Of a DNA stretch of 52,465 nt, positions 45,160 to 52,465 are shown piece by piece. Every line of letters starts with the position of its first letter. The first letter of the stretch is position 1. The notes beneath the pieces were generated by a model. That model worked only from the letters and a program-made list of their open reading frames with translations, had not been told where the DNA came from and made no database searches. The stretch spans positions 1-52,465 of the forward strand of contig NZ_AYOY01000144.1 of assembly GCF_000508185.1 (NCBI RefSeq). The letters run 5' to 3'. The DNA comes from Sphingobium sp. C100 (GTDB lineage Bacteria; Pseudomonadota; Alphaproteobacteria; Sphingomonadales; Sphingomonadaceae). The position numbers were made by a program, and so were the translations under genes.

Positions 45160-45432
45160 TTAGTTGACCGAGTCCTTCAGGCCCTTGCCGGCCTTGAACT
45201 TGGGCTGGGCGGAAGCCTTGATGGTCATCGTTTCGCCGGTGCGCGGGTTGCGACCGGTCGATGCCTTGCGCTGCGAAACGGAGAAAGTGCCGAAACCCAC
45301 GAGGCGCACTTCGTCGCCCTTCTTCAACGCGCCGGTGATGGCGTCGAACACGCCTTCCACTGCCTTGGTCGCGTCATTCTTGCTGAGGCCGCTGCTTTCA
45401 GCAACTGCGCTGATCAGATCCTGCTTGTTCAT
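45160..45432 (-). CDS. hupB: HU-family DNA-binding protein
   Basis: A 90-residue histone-like nucleoid protein with the family signature GFGTFSVSQRKASTGRNP and the beta-arm that wraps DNA. MNKQDLISAVAE is the usual start. Downstream of lon, the classical lon-hupB order. The 188 bases between carry its own promoter; a good ribosome binding site (GGGGGTT region) is only weak. Confidence 0.97.
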   Translation of the reverse strand: MNKQDLISAVAESSGLSKNDATKAVEGVFDAITGALKKGDEVRLVGFGTFSVSQRKASTGRNPRTGETMTIKASAQPKFKAGKGLKDSVN

Positions 45433-45620
45433 GCCTTGGGAACCCCCTTGTGCTGTTGGTTGTTTAGGAATCGCGGCGTAGGCGGGGCAATAAGGCGCGG
45501 TTTCCTGCGCCTGTCAAAGAGAAAGCGACGAAGACCCCCGGTTTGTCCAAATTTTGCGGCCTGTCGCACAATATGGAGCAAAGTCGAGGAGTTCCGCCAT
45601 TTGTTTCACTTTGGTGACAT

Positions 45621-48017
45621 TTAGTGCCGCCAGGTGGGATCGCTATCACGTCCCGCCAAGTTGGATGGTTGTGCCGCGAGGTCATCTTCTTCCGTCCAGG
45701 CGATCGCCTCGGGCACCGAGAGGAGCGCCCGGGCCAGAACCTCATCGACGTGGGACACGGGAATGATGTCCAGCCCCTCGCGAATGTTGGATGGAATTTC
45801 CGCTAGGTCTTTCTCATTTTCCTGCGGGATGAGCACCGTCTTGATGCCACCGCGCAATGCCGCCAGCAGCTTCTCCTTGAGGCCGCCGATCGGCAGCACC
45901 CGGCCGCGCAAAGTCACCTCTCCGGTCATCGCCACATCCTTATGGACAGGAATGCCGGTGAGGGTCGACACGATGGTCGTGACCATGCCGATGCCGGCCG
46001 AAGGCCCATCCTTGGGCACCGCGCCTTCGGGCAGATGGATATGGATGTCCTTGCGATTGAACACGCTCGGCTTGATGCCATAGCCCGGTGAGCGCGCCTT
46101 CACATAGGAGAAGGCGGCCTGAACCGATTCGTTCATCACTTCACCGAGCTTGCCGGTGGTCTTGATCGCGCCCTTGCCAGGCACGGTGACCGCTTCGATG
46201 GTGAGCAGTTCCCCACCCACTTCGGTCCAGGCAAGGCCGGTCACGGCGCCGATCTGATGCTCTTCTTCACCCACGCCATGGCGGAATTTCCGCACGCCGG
46301 CATAGTCGGCCAGATTGTCAGGCGTGATGACGATCTTGTCATATTCGCCTTCCAAAATCTTGCGCAGGGCCTTGCGCGCCAGACGCGCCATCTCACGCTC
46401 CAGCGTGCGGACCCCGGCTTCGCGCGTATAGTAGCGGATCAAATCGCGGATCGCTGGCTGGGTGACTTCCACCTCGCCATCCTTGAGGCCATGCGCGTCG
46501 ATCTGCTTGGGCAACAGATGCCGCTCCGCGATCTCGACCTTCTCATCCTCCGTATAGCCTTCGAGTCGGATGATCTCCATGCGGTCGAGCAAAGGTTGCG
46601 GCAAATTCAACGAGTTGGCGGTCGTCACGAACATGATGTCTGAAAGATCGACGTCGATCTCCAGATAATGGTCCTGGAATTTGCTGTTCTGTTCGGGGTC
46701 CAGCACCTCCAGCAGCGCCGAAGCCGGGTCGCCGCGGAAATCCTGGCCGAGCTTGTCAATCTCATCGAGCAGGAAGAGCGGGTTCATCGTGCCCGCTTTT
46801 TTGAGGTTCGACACGATCTTGCCCGGCAGCGAGCCGATATAGGTCCGCCGGTGGCCGCGTATCTCCGCCTCGTCGCGCACGCCGCCCAGCGACTGGCGCA
46901 CGAATTCGCGGCCGGTCGCCTTCGCGATGCTGCGGCCAAGCGATGTCTTGCCGACACCCGGCGGGCCGACGAGGCACAGGATCGGCCCTTTCAGCTTGTT
47001 GGTGCGCGCCTGCACGGCCAGATATTCGATGATCCGGTCCTTGACCTTCTCCAGCGCGAAATGATCCTCATCCAGAATCCCCTGCGCTTTTTTGAGGTCG
47101 GTCTTGACCTTGCCCTTCTTGCCCCAGGGCAGGCCCAGCAGCACGTCGAGATAGTTGCGCACCACCGTCGCTTCGGCCGACATGGGCTGCATCGCCTTGA
47201 GCTTCTTCAACTCGGCGGTCGCCTTGGCGCGGGCTTCCTTGCTAAGCTTGGTCTTGGCGATCTTCTCGGTCAGTTCGGCAAGTTCATCGCCTTCCTCACC
47301 CTCGCCATTGCCCAGTTCGCGCTGGATCGCCTTCAATTGCTCGTTGAGATAATATTCGCGCTGGGTCTTTTCCATCTGGCGCTTCACGCGGCCGCGAATC
47401 TTCTTTTCGACCTGGAGCACGCCCAGTTCGCCTTCCATGAAGGCGAAGACCATTTCCAGCCGCTTGACCGGATCGGCTTCGACCAGCAGCGACTGCTTGT
47501 CGGACACCTTCACGTTGATGTTGGCCGCGACGGCGTCGGCCAGACGGCCGGCATCCTCGATCTCGCGCAGCTGAACCGGCGTTTCGGCCGGCAGCTTCTT
47601 GTTGAGCTTGGCGTAATTTTCGAACTGTTCGGCAACCGAGCGCATCAACGCGGCGGCTTCCGGTCCTTCGGCGACGACTTCATCCACGGCCGATATTTCG
47701 GCGGTCAGATAGGTGTCGGTCGTCTCCATCGCGCTGAGCTGCGCGCGATGCTTTCCTTCGACCAGAACCCGCACGGTCCCGTCAGGCAGCTTGAGCAGTT
47801 GCAGCACGACGGCCACGACGCCGGTGTCGTAAAGCGACTCCCGGCCCGGATCATCCTCCGCCGGGTCGAGCTGCGAAACGAGGAAGATTTCCTTGTCGCC
47901 TTCCATCGCGGCCTCAAGGGCGGCGACGCTCTTGTCACGCCCGACGAAGAGCGGAACGATCATCTGCGGGAAAACGACGATGTCGCGCAACGGCAGAAGG
48001 GGGTAATGCGTAGTCAT
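45621..48017 (-). CDS. lon: ATP-dependent protease Lon
   Basis: A 798-residue protease that degrades misfolded and regulatory proteins in the cytoplasm. The N-terminal substrate domain starts at [20 protein letters not shown], the AAA+ module has Walker [12 protein letters not shown] near 355, and the Ser-Lys protease domain has Ser673 in [10 protein letters not shown]. The length matches the family. The minus-strand region before it contains a heat-shock-like promoter. Confidence 0.98.
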   Translation of the reverse strand: MTTHYPLLPLRDIVVFPQMIVPLFVGRDKSVAALEAAMEGDKEIFLVSQLDPAEDDPGRESLYDTGVVAVVLQLLKLPDGTVRVLVEGKHRAQLSAMETTDTYLTAEISAVDEVVAEGPEAAALMRSVAEQFENYAKLNKKLPAETPVQLREIEDAGRLADAVAANINVKVSDKQSLLVEADPVKRLEMVFAFMEGELGVLQVEKKIRGRVKRQMEKTQREYYLNEQLKAIQRELGNGEGEEGDELAELTEKIAKTKLSKEARAKATAELKKLKAMQPMSAEATVVRNYLDVLLGLPWGKKGKVKTDLKKAQGILDEDHFALEKVKDRIIEYLAVQARTNKLKGPILCLVGPPGVGKTSLGRSIAKATGREFVRQSLGGVRDEAEIRGHRRTYIGSLPGKIVSNLKKAGTMNPLFLLDEIDKLGQDFRGDPASALLEVLDPEQNSKFQDHYLEIDVDLSDIMFVTTANSLNLPQPLLDRMEIIRLEGYTEDEKVEIAERHLLPKQIDAHGLKDGEVEVTQPAIRDLIRYYTREAGVRTLEREMARLARKALRKILEGEYDKIVITPDNLADYAGVRKFRHGVGEEEHQIGAVTGLAWTEVGGELLTIEAVTVPGKGAIKTTGKLGEVMNESVQAAFSYVKARSPGYGIKPSVFNRKDIHIHLPEGAVPKDGPSAGIGMVTTIVSTLTGIPVHKDVAMTGEVTLRGRVLPIGGLKEKLLAALRGGIKTVLIPQENEKDLAEIPSNIREGLDIIPVSHVDEVLARALLSVPEAIAWTEEDDLAAQPSNLAGRDSDPTWRH

Positions 48018-48065
48018 TCAGTCTCCGGGGCCATGGCTGCGGCCCATCCATGCGGTTCATCGCCT

Positions 48066-48094
48066 TTATGGGGATGCCCACCGCGTCAATCAAT
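48066..48094 (-). promoter_or_regulatory. Candidate sigma-32 promoter of lon
   Basis: On the minus strand, ATTGATTG (48087-48094), a 13-base spacer and CCCCATAA (48066-48073) resemble the heat-shock pattern CTTGAA-N13/14-CCCCAT. It lies about 50 bases before the lon start. The -35 half is poor, so this is a proposal; lon is a heat-shock gene in many proteobacteria. Confidence 0.4.
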
Positions 48095-48155
48095 CTGCAC
48101 TTGTCATAACAGGGCAACAATGAACCGGCGGTGATCGCACCCGCGCCGCGCCCGA

Positions 48156-48479
48156 TCAGAAAGGCAGCTTGAAACCGGGGGGCAGCGGCAAGCCGGCGGT
48201 CATCTTGCCCATTTCGGCATTGCTGACCTCATCGGCCTTTTTGCGCGCATCATTGAAAGCGGCGGTGACCAGGTCTTCCAGCATCTGCTTTTCCGACGGC
48301 GCCAGCAGGCTGTCATCAATCGACACGCCGACGATCCGCCCCTTGGCCGAAGCCCGCACCTTGACCAGGCCGCCGCCTGCCGAACCCTCGACCTCCAGCT
48401 TGTCGAGATTGTCCTGCGCCCGTTGCAATTCTTCCTGAACACGGCTCGCCATGCCCAGGATTTCATTCAGGTCTTTCAT
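48156..48479 (-). CDS. YbaB/EbfC-family nucleoid-associated protein
   Basis: A 107-residue DNA-binding dimer. MKDLNEILGMASRVQEELQ, GGGLVKVRASAKGRIVGVSI and the C-terminal MGKMTAGLPLPPGFKLPF are the family pattern. It follows dnaX by 3 bases, the classical dnaX-ybaB operon; recR, often third, is absent here as lon follows. Confidence 0.95.
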   Translation of the reverse strand: MKDLNEILGMASRVQEELQRAQDNLDKLEVEGSAGGGLVKVRASAKGRIVGVSIDDSLLAPSEKQMLEDLVTAAFNDARKKADEVSNAEMGKMTAGLPLPPGFKLPF

Positions 48480-48482
48480 CTG

Positions 48483-50108
48483 TCACGCACTCCATTGTTC
48501 GAGCCGGTCGTCAAGCTCGGCATCGGGGAAGGCCGCCATCGCCGCCTTGACCACCGGGGTTTCCAAAATCTGCGCGCGGGCGTCGGCCGCCCTGCGCTGT
48601 TCCTGCTCCAGCAGCGTGGGTTCGCCGGGTGCGTCGCTCTGCGCCACCTGCCATGCCGTCCCCGTCAACTCGCGCAGCGCGGGCAGCAGCCGGGAGGCAA
48701 AGTCCGCGGGCAACTGCGGCGTCGGACGATAATCGAACTGCGGCGGCGCATACCGCACGACACCCACGCAATCGTGCAGTTCCTGCGCCAACTGCCCCTT
48801 GCCGCGCTGCCAGAAAGCCTCGATCAGATCGGCGAAGGTTGCGGGCAACTGCGCGGACGGCGGGGACGTCGCCGCGGGGGCGCCCGGCCCGGCCCCAACC
48901 CCAGCCCCAGCCCCGCCGGGCGCCGCGACCGGCCCGCCATCGCGCAGCATCCGCGCAATCTCACCGGGATCGGGCATGGTAGCCGCGTGCATGACGCGCA
49001 GCAGCGCCATCTCGCAACTTTCGATCGGCAGGACGGCGCTCGCCACCTCATCATGCCCCTTGAGCAGCAATTGCCAAAGGCGATGCAGCGGCGCGAAGCC
49101 CAGTTGCGCCGCCCAGTCGGCCAGCGCCTCACGCTCCTCGGCCGACTGGCCGGGGTTGGCAATATCGCGCCCGGCCTTCACCAGCGTCACGGCATGGACC
49201 AGTTCCATCAGCCCGCGCATCAGCGCCAGCGGCTCGACCCCCAGCGCATAATGATCGCGCACCGCGCCCAGCAGGGCGCTGGTCTCTCCCTCCAGCAGCA
49301 GGCCGAGCAGCCGGCGCACCGATCCGCGATCGGACAGACCCAGCATGTCGCGCACCTGCGCGGCGGTGACGAGGGGCGCGCCCTCCCCCATTTCCGCATG
49401 GGCGATCGCCTGGTCCAGGATCGAAAGCCCGTCGCGCGCCGAGCCTTCGGCCGCCTGCGCGATGAGGGTCAGCGCCTCCGGCTCCGCCGCGACATTTTCC
49501 GCCTCCACCACATGGGCGAAATGCGCGCCGAGCAGTTCCGCTGGAATGCGCCGCAGGTCGAAACGCTGGCAGCGCGCGAGGATGGTGACGGGCACCTTGT
49601 TGATTTCCGTCGTGGCCAGGATGAACTTCACATGTTCGGGCGGCTCTTCCAACGTCTTCAACAGGGCGTTGAAGGCGTTTTTGGACAGCATATGCACTTC
49701 GTCGATGATATAGACTTTGTAGCGCGCCGAAAACGCGCCCTTCCCCGCTATATCGATGATCGCCCGAATATCGTCGACGCCGGTGTGACTGGCGGCGTCC
49801 ATTTCGATGACGTCCATGTGGCGACCCTCCGCGATACCCCGGCAGGGATCGCACACGCCGCACGGATCGATCGTCGGACCACCCTTTCCATCAGGGCCTT
49901 CGCAGTTGAGCGCCTTGGCAATGAGGCGGGCCGTCGATGTCTTGCCGACCCCCCTGACCCCCGTCATGATGAAGGCGTGCGCCAGCCGCCCGCGCCGGAT
50001 CGCATTGCCCAGCGTCTGCACCATCGCATCCTGCCCGATCAGTTCGCTGAAGCTGCGCGGACGATATTTGCGCGCGAGGACGCGGTAGGGCTGCGGTGAA
50101 TCGGACAT
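48483..50108 (-). CDS. dnaX: DNA polymerase III subunit gamma/tau
   Basis: The 541-residue clamp-loader motor. Walker A GVRGVGKTST is at 50-59; the zinc module has the cysteines of LNCEG, DPCGVC and DPCRG; DEVHMLSKNAFNALLKTLEEPP covers Walker B and the SRC-adjacent region. The last 180 residues are Pro/Ala-rich with a tau-like tail (about 400-541) that would bind polymerase and helicase. I see no clear slippery run for gamma frameshifting. Confidence 0.96.
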   Translation of the reverse strand: MSDSPQPYRVLARKYRPRSFSELIGQDAMVQTLGNAIRRGRLAHAFIMTGVRGVGKTSTARLIAKALNCEGPDGKGGPTIDPCGVCDPCRGIAEGRHMDVIEMDAASHTGVDDIRAIIDIAGKGAFSARYKVYIIDEVHMLSKNAFNALLKTLEEPPEHVKFILATTEINKVPVTILARCQRFDLRRIPAELLGAHFAHVVEAENVAAEPEALTLIAQAAEGSARDGLSILDQAIAHAEMGEGAPLVTAAQVRDMLGLSDRGSVRRLLGLLLEGETSALLGAVRDHYALGVEPLALMRGLMELVHAVTLVKAGRDIANPGQSAEEREALADWAAQLGFAPLHRLWQLLLKGHDEVASAVLPIESCEMALLRVMHAATMPDPGEIARMLRDGGPVAAPGGAGAGVGAGPGAPAATSPPSAQLPATFADLIEAFWQRGKGQLAQELHDCVGVVRYAPPQFDYRPTPQLPADFASRLLPALRELTGTAWQVAQSDAPGEPTLLEQEQRRAADARAQILETPVVKAAMAAFPDAELDDRLEQWSA

Positions 50109-50159
50109 TGGCCTGTCCTAACCGTTCGGGCCGGCATTGTCGAAGCCGGATGAAGAATG

Positions 50160-50256
50160 GAGGGTGGGAGCCGGGACGACCCGCGGCGGAATCACTGTGG
50201 CTGCTTCCGTCAGGACCTGACCAGGTTCGCGACGGCCTCGTCCGCCCGACTCCCGA
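50160..50256 (-). ncRNA. ffs: Signal recognition particle RNA (4.5S type)
   Basis: The minus strand carries the universal SRP core: GGTCAGGTCCTGACGGAAGC followed by AGCC, giving the apical loop and the Ffh-binding internal loops. Flanking arms GGGAGTCGGG and CCCGGCTCCC close the long hairpin, so it is the small bacterial form of about 97 bases. End positions are within a few bases. It lies directly upstream of dnaX, a frequent arrangement. Confidence 0.92.
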
Positions 50257-50346
50257 TCGGGCATATGGCGAAGTGACGCCGGGATAGCAAGAGGGCGCAT
50301 ATTGCGGAGGCCGCGCTACATCATCAACGCACCCTCGCGAACGATC

Positions 50347-50769
50347 CTAGCGATCAGATGCGGTGGCTTCGTCGGCGGCGAAGAAATGCTGGATGACGTC
50401 ACGCGCCAGGCGGACCGGGCGCAATGTGCTCGCATCGACGCAGCACCAGCTCGACTTGACCTCGGCCAGGACTTCCTCACCCCGACGGATGATGGTTTCA
50501 TAGAAGGCGCGCGCGCCCTGCACTTTTTCCAGCAGGACCGTCGCGATCACCTCATCATTAAGGAAAGTCGGGTTGCGGTAGGTGATTTCGTGCTTGAGCG
50601 CGACCCAGAGATGCTCGGCGACCGCTTCGGCCGGCGCAAGCGCCCTCCAATGGTCGAGCACGGCGCTCTGCACCCATTTGAGATAGCTGGCATTGTTGAC
50701 ATGACCCATGAAGTCGATGTCGTCCGGCTCGATGCCGACGGGATAGAGATGGGGAATCGCGTTACTCAC
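50347..50769 (-). CDS. Acyl-CoA thioesterase, FadM/YbgC hotdog family
   Basis: A 140-residue hotdog-fold thioesterase. EPDDIDFMGHVNNASYLKW contains the catalytic Asp17 and the GHVNN turn that define the 4HBT family. YETIIRRGEEVLAE is the second-half beta strand. It hydrolyses acyl-CoA in the cytosol; substrate length is unknown. It starts at ATG 50769; a small palindrome ATGAT-N6-ATCAT lies just upstream, around 50770-50786. Confidence 0.9.
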   Translation of the reverse strand: MSNAIPHLYPVGIEPDDIDFMGHVNNASYLKWVQSAVLDHWRALAPAEAVAEHLWVALKHEITYRNPTFLNDEVIATVLLEKVQGARAFYETIIRRGEEVLAEVKSSWCCVDASTLRPVRLARDVIQHFFAADEATASDR

Positions 50770-50914
50770 AATGATGTAAATATCATCCCTGCACGCGGGC
50801 AGATAGGGGGTTTGCGGTCATGGACGCAATTTTGGCCCTGGCCGATGCCTATCGGGCGGCCTGGCCCCCCGCATTTTCATCCCATTAGGCGACACGCCCA
50901 CCTTTTGAGTTGAA

Positions 50915-50954
50915 AGGAGGATTATCCTTGCTGCACCGCAGCGTTAAACATTGA
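50915..50954 (+). other. Strong ribosome-binding-site-like AGGAGG before an 8-codon frame
   Basis: AGGAGG (50915-50920) lies 7 bases before TTG 50928, which opens a frame of 8 codons (MLHRSVKH) ending at TGA 50954. It lies 64 bases before the small protein gene at 51018, and could be a leader peptide or chance. The surrounding AAGGA...TCCTT is also a short inverted repeat. Confidence 0.25.
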
Positions 50955-51017
50955 CTTGATCGCACATTGGTTCATTCTGTGTCGCAAGCGTAATCAACAA
51001 TTTGGGTGGGATTTATA

Positions 51018-51179
51018 ATGGCGATTAGCAAGGACGCGGCGGCGCAAGCGGCGGCACAATTGACCCAGGCCTGGGCCATCCGATCCGGCGTCAAGAAGCC
51101 CGATCCCAAAAAGCCGATCGAAGATCAGGTAATTACCATATACAATCGCTTTCTTGCCGCAGTGCAACAATCGGACTAG
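51018..51179 (+). CDS. Small 53-residue conserved-looking protein
   Basis: An ATG with GGTGGG 7 bases upstream opens a frame of 53 codons ending at TAG 51179. Codon use matches the neighbours (GCG, AAG, GCC, CAG, AAG, ATC), which supports coding. The product is helical and soluble: MAISKDAAAQAAAQLTQAWA, a basic KKPDPKKP hinge, then a second helix ending AAVQQSD. I do not recognise the family. It is flanked by the divergently oriented thioesterase and the convergent outer membrane protein gene. Confidence 0.65.
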   Translation: MAISKDAAAQAAAQLTQAWAIRSGVKKPDPKKPIEDQVITIYNRFLAAVQQSD

Positions 51180-51316
51180 CCGACAGAGGAGGGGGGACGG
51201 CAGTCGCCGATCCTTTCGCCTGCTTCGCAACGGACCTGGTGATTCGGATCAATTTTGGATGGTCCCGTCCCGATGACGAAGGGCAGGTCACACGGCCTGC
51301 CCTTCGCTCGATCCGC

Positions 51317-51970
51317 CTAGAAGCGCCAGCCGACGCTGGCCACCACTTGATGGCGGTCGGTGTCGATGTCGAAATCGCTGCTGGTCCCGCCGTCCATATA
51401 GTCGATATGGGCGTCGGTATAATTGGAATAGCGATATTCGAGTTTCGCGAAGGTGTTCGTGTTGATCGCGCGTTCAACGCCGGCACCGACTCGCCAGCCA
51501 TCCAGCTTGAATGAGGTGTCGGTCGTGTCGTTCGTATTGCCGGCCAGCACGTTGAGCTTGCTGTTCGTGTAGCCGCCCTTCACATAGACGAGGGTTTGAG
51601 GGTTGGCGAGAATACCGGCGCGCGCGCCGATATAGAGATCCCGGCCCTGGCTGACCCGGCCGAAACCGAACTGGTCCGTCAGGTCGTAGCGATCGCTCTT
51701 GGCCGTGGAATCCGTCCATTCGCCTTCAACGCCCACGACGGCGCTGCCGAGATTAACGTCATAACCAGCGCCAATGCCGTAGAGCAGGCCGTCGATCGAC
51801 TGGTCGTCGCGACCATCATCATTGTCGATATCGCTGCCGGCGCCGACATGGTCATAGCCCAAGATCGCTTCGACCCTCGGCCCGGTGAAAGTCGGGCCGA
51901 CATCCTGCGCGAGCGCTGGGGTGGCGACGGTTGCGCCGGCCAGAAGAGTTGCGACCATCAACTTACGCAT
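51317..51970 (-). CDS. Outer-membrane beta-barrel protein
   Basis: A 217-residue precursor with a Sec signal (MRKLMVATLLAGATVATPALAQ). The mature part has alternating beta-strands of an 8-strand opacity/OmpA-type barrel (GYDVNLGSAVVGVEGEW, AKLEYRYSNYTDAHI) and ends in VGWRF, the C-terminal aromatic signature of outer-membrane barrels. The start at 51970 has GGAGT upstream on the minus strand; a longer frame to 52033 would hide the signal peptide. The function is unknown; adhesion or permeability are usual for the family. Confidence 0.87.
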   Translation of the reverse strand: MRKLMVATLLAGATVATPALAQDVGPTFTGPRVEAILGYDHVGAGSDIDNDDGRDDQSIDGLLYGIGAGYDVNLGSAVVGVEGEWTDSTAKSDRYDLTDQFGFGRVSQGRDLYIGARAGILANPQTLVYVKGGYTNSKLNVLAGNTNDTTDTSFKLDGWRVGAGVERAINTNTFAKLEYRYSNYTDAHIDYMDGGTSSDFDIDTDRHQVVASVGWRF

Positions 51971-52150
51971 AACAGATACTCCATTCGTCATTCGTTTCCC
52001 CTGCCGGGGACGTGACGCTGAAGCCGGAGCCAAGCCGTTAGTTTCATGAACGGGAGATAAACGCTTGATTATGTAGCATTAATGCCACGAAATTCGCTCA
52101 ATTCGTCGCGTCGCCGTGCGGAGGAAGCGACCAAGCGAAAAGCCATCCCC

Positions 52151-52465
52151 TCAACATTCCACAACATTGACGGCCAGGCCACCGAGCGAGGTTTCCTTGT
52201 AACGGCTCGCCATATCCTCGCCGGTCTGGCGCATGGTTTCGATCACCGCGTCCAGGCTGACGATATGCCGGCCGTCGCCCTGAAGCGCGAGATAGGCTGC
52301 GTTGATCGCCTTGACCGCGCCCATGGTGTTGCGTTCGATGCAGGGTATCTGGACGAGACCGCCAATCGGATCGCAGGTGAGGCCCAGATTATGCTCCATG
52401 CCGATTTCGGCGGCATTTTCGATCTGGGGATTGGTGCCGCCCAGCACCGCGGCAAGGCCCGCCGC
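52151..52465 (-). CDS. sdaA: L-serine dehydratase, C-terminal part (cut by window end)
   Basis: The last 104 residues of an iron-sulfur L-serine ammonia-lyase (serine to pyruvate and ammonia). [35 protein letters not shown] with cluster-ligand cysteines, [16 protein letters not shown] and the C-terminal Cys as last residue are typical. The final Cys is the tail-in-mouth residue seen in the Legionella enzyme. The frame continues beyond 52465 toward the N-terminus. Confidence 0.94.
   Translation of the reverse strand, partial: AAGLAAVLGGTNPQIENAAEIGMEHNLGLTCDPIGGLVQIPCIERNTMGAVKAINAAYLALQGDGRHIVSLDAVIETMRQTGEDMASRYKETSLGGLAVNVVEC

Noticed and set aside
46668..48134. A 488-codon frame antisense to lon
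   Set aside because: Shadow of lon; no motif and no start signal.
50820..50888. A 22-codon frame (MDAILALADAYRAAWPPAFS...)
   Set aside because: No ribosome binding site and too short to judge; could be chance.
1..52465. CRISPR array, prophage, integrated element or restriction-type defence system
   Set aside because: No spaced direct repeats, integrase, transposase or phage structural genes seen; both tRNA genes lack flanking attachment-site copies that I can see.

Overview
The window is GC-rich, gene-dense chromosomal DNA of an alphaproteobacterium, most likely a member of the Sphingomonadaceae (Sphingobium/Sphingomonas type). This rests on the RegB/RegA-type redox pair, a quinol oxidase operon carrying a SURF1 gene, the ffs-dnaX-ybaB and lon-hupB neighbourhoods, a perfect EcfG-type general-stress promoter, and a REP-like repeat of a kind common in sphingomonads. 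I see no phage, plasmid or CRISPR functions. The only clearly AT-richer, apparently non-coding stretch is the first 0.5 kb.

Layout. 0.5-6.3 kb: a Hint-domain (autoprocessing) protein and a giant 1472-residue glycosyltransferase with three transferase modules, separated by a hairpin. 6.5-8.6 kb: an Amt-family ammonium transporter and a family 2 glycosyltransferase. 8.6-9.9 kb: an MFS transporter on the minus strand. 10.1-16.9 kb: one tightly coupled run, cyoABCD, SURF1, RegB-like kinase and RegA-like regulator, joining a terminal oxidase, its assembly factor and a redox sensor. 17.0-24.5 kb: an esterase, tRNA-Gly(CCC), a KdgK-type sugar kinase, a tandem-PAS hybrid kinase behind an EcfG-type promoter, an alpha/beta hydrolase, a nitronate monooxygenase and a multi-pass DUF2157-like membrane protein. 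24.6-27.7 kb: an M28 peptidase divergent from two overlapping GIN-domain (DUF2807) genes.

27.8-38.8 kb: alaS, a Tat-exported M24 peptidase, a GST, malate synthase G, a LysR regulator, malic enzyme and an L,D-transpeptidase. The glcB/lysR/maeB group is a C4/glyoxylate-metabolism neighbourhood. 38.8-44.9 kb: two exporters, a TPR-aspartyl/asparaginyl beta-hydroxylase gene broken by an 80-bp tandem duplication, a YitT protein, a small lipoprotein, hisI, tRNA-His and rlpA. 45.2-50.3 kb, all on the minus strand: hupB, lon, ybaB, dnaX and SRP RNA. 50.3-52.5 kb: a hotdog thioesterase, a 53-residue small protein, an outer-membrane barrel and the C-terminal part of L-serine dehydratase, cut by the window end.

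Most notable observations: (1) the 80-bp, 79/80-identical tandem duplication that alone splits the beta-hydroxylase gene; (2) two inverted repeats of identical architecture, TGTATT-N8-AATACA, in front of the DUF2157-like gene and the GIN-domain pair, implying one regulator for two envelope loci; (3) a GGAAC-N16-CGTT promoter in front of the hybrid kinase; (4) the fusion of the oxidase operon to its probable redox regulator; (5) the Hint protein/giant glycosyltransferase pair, the best candidate here for a little-described surface system.
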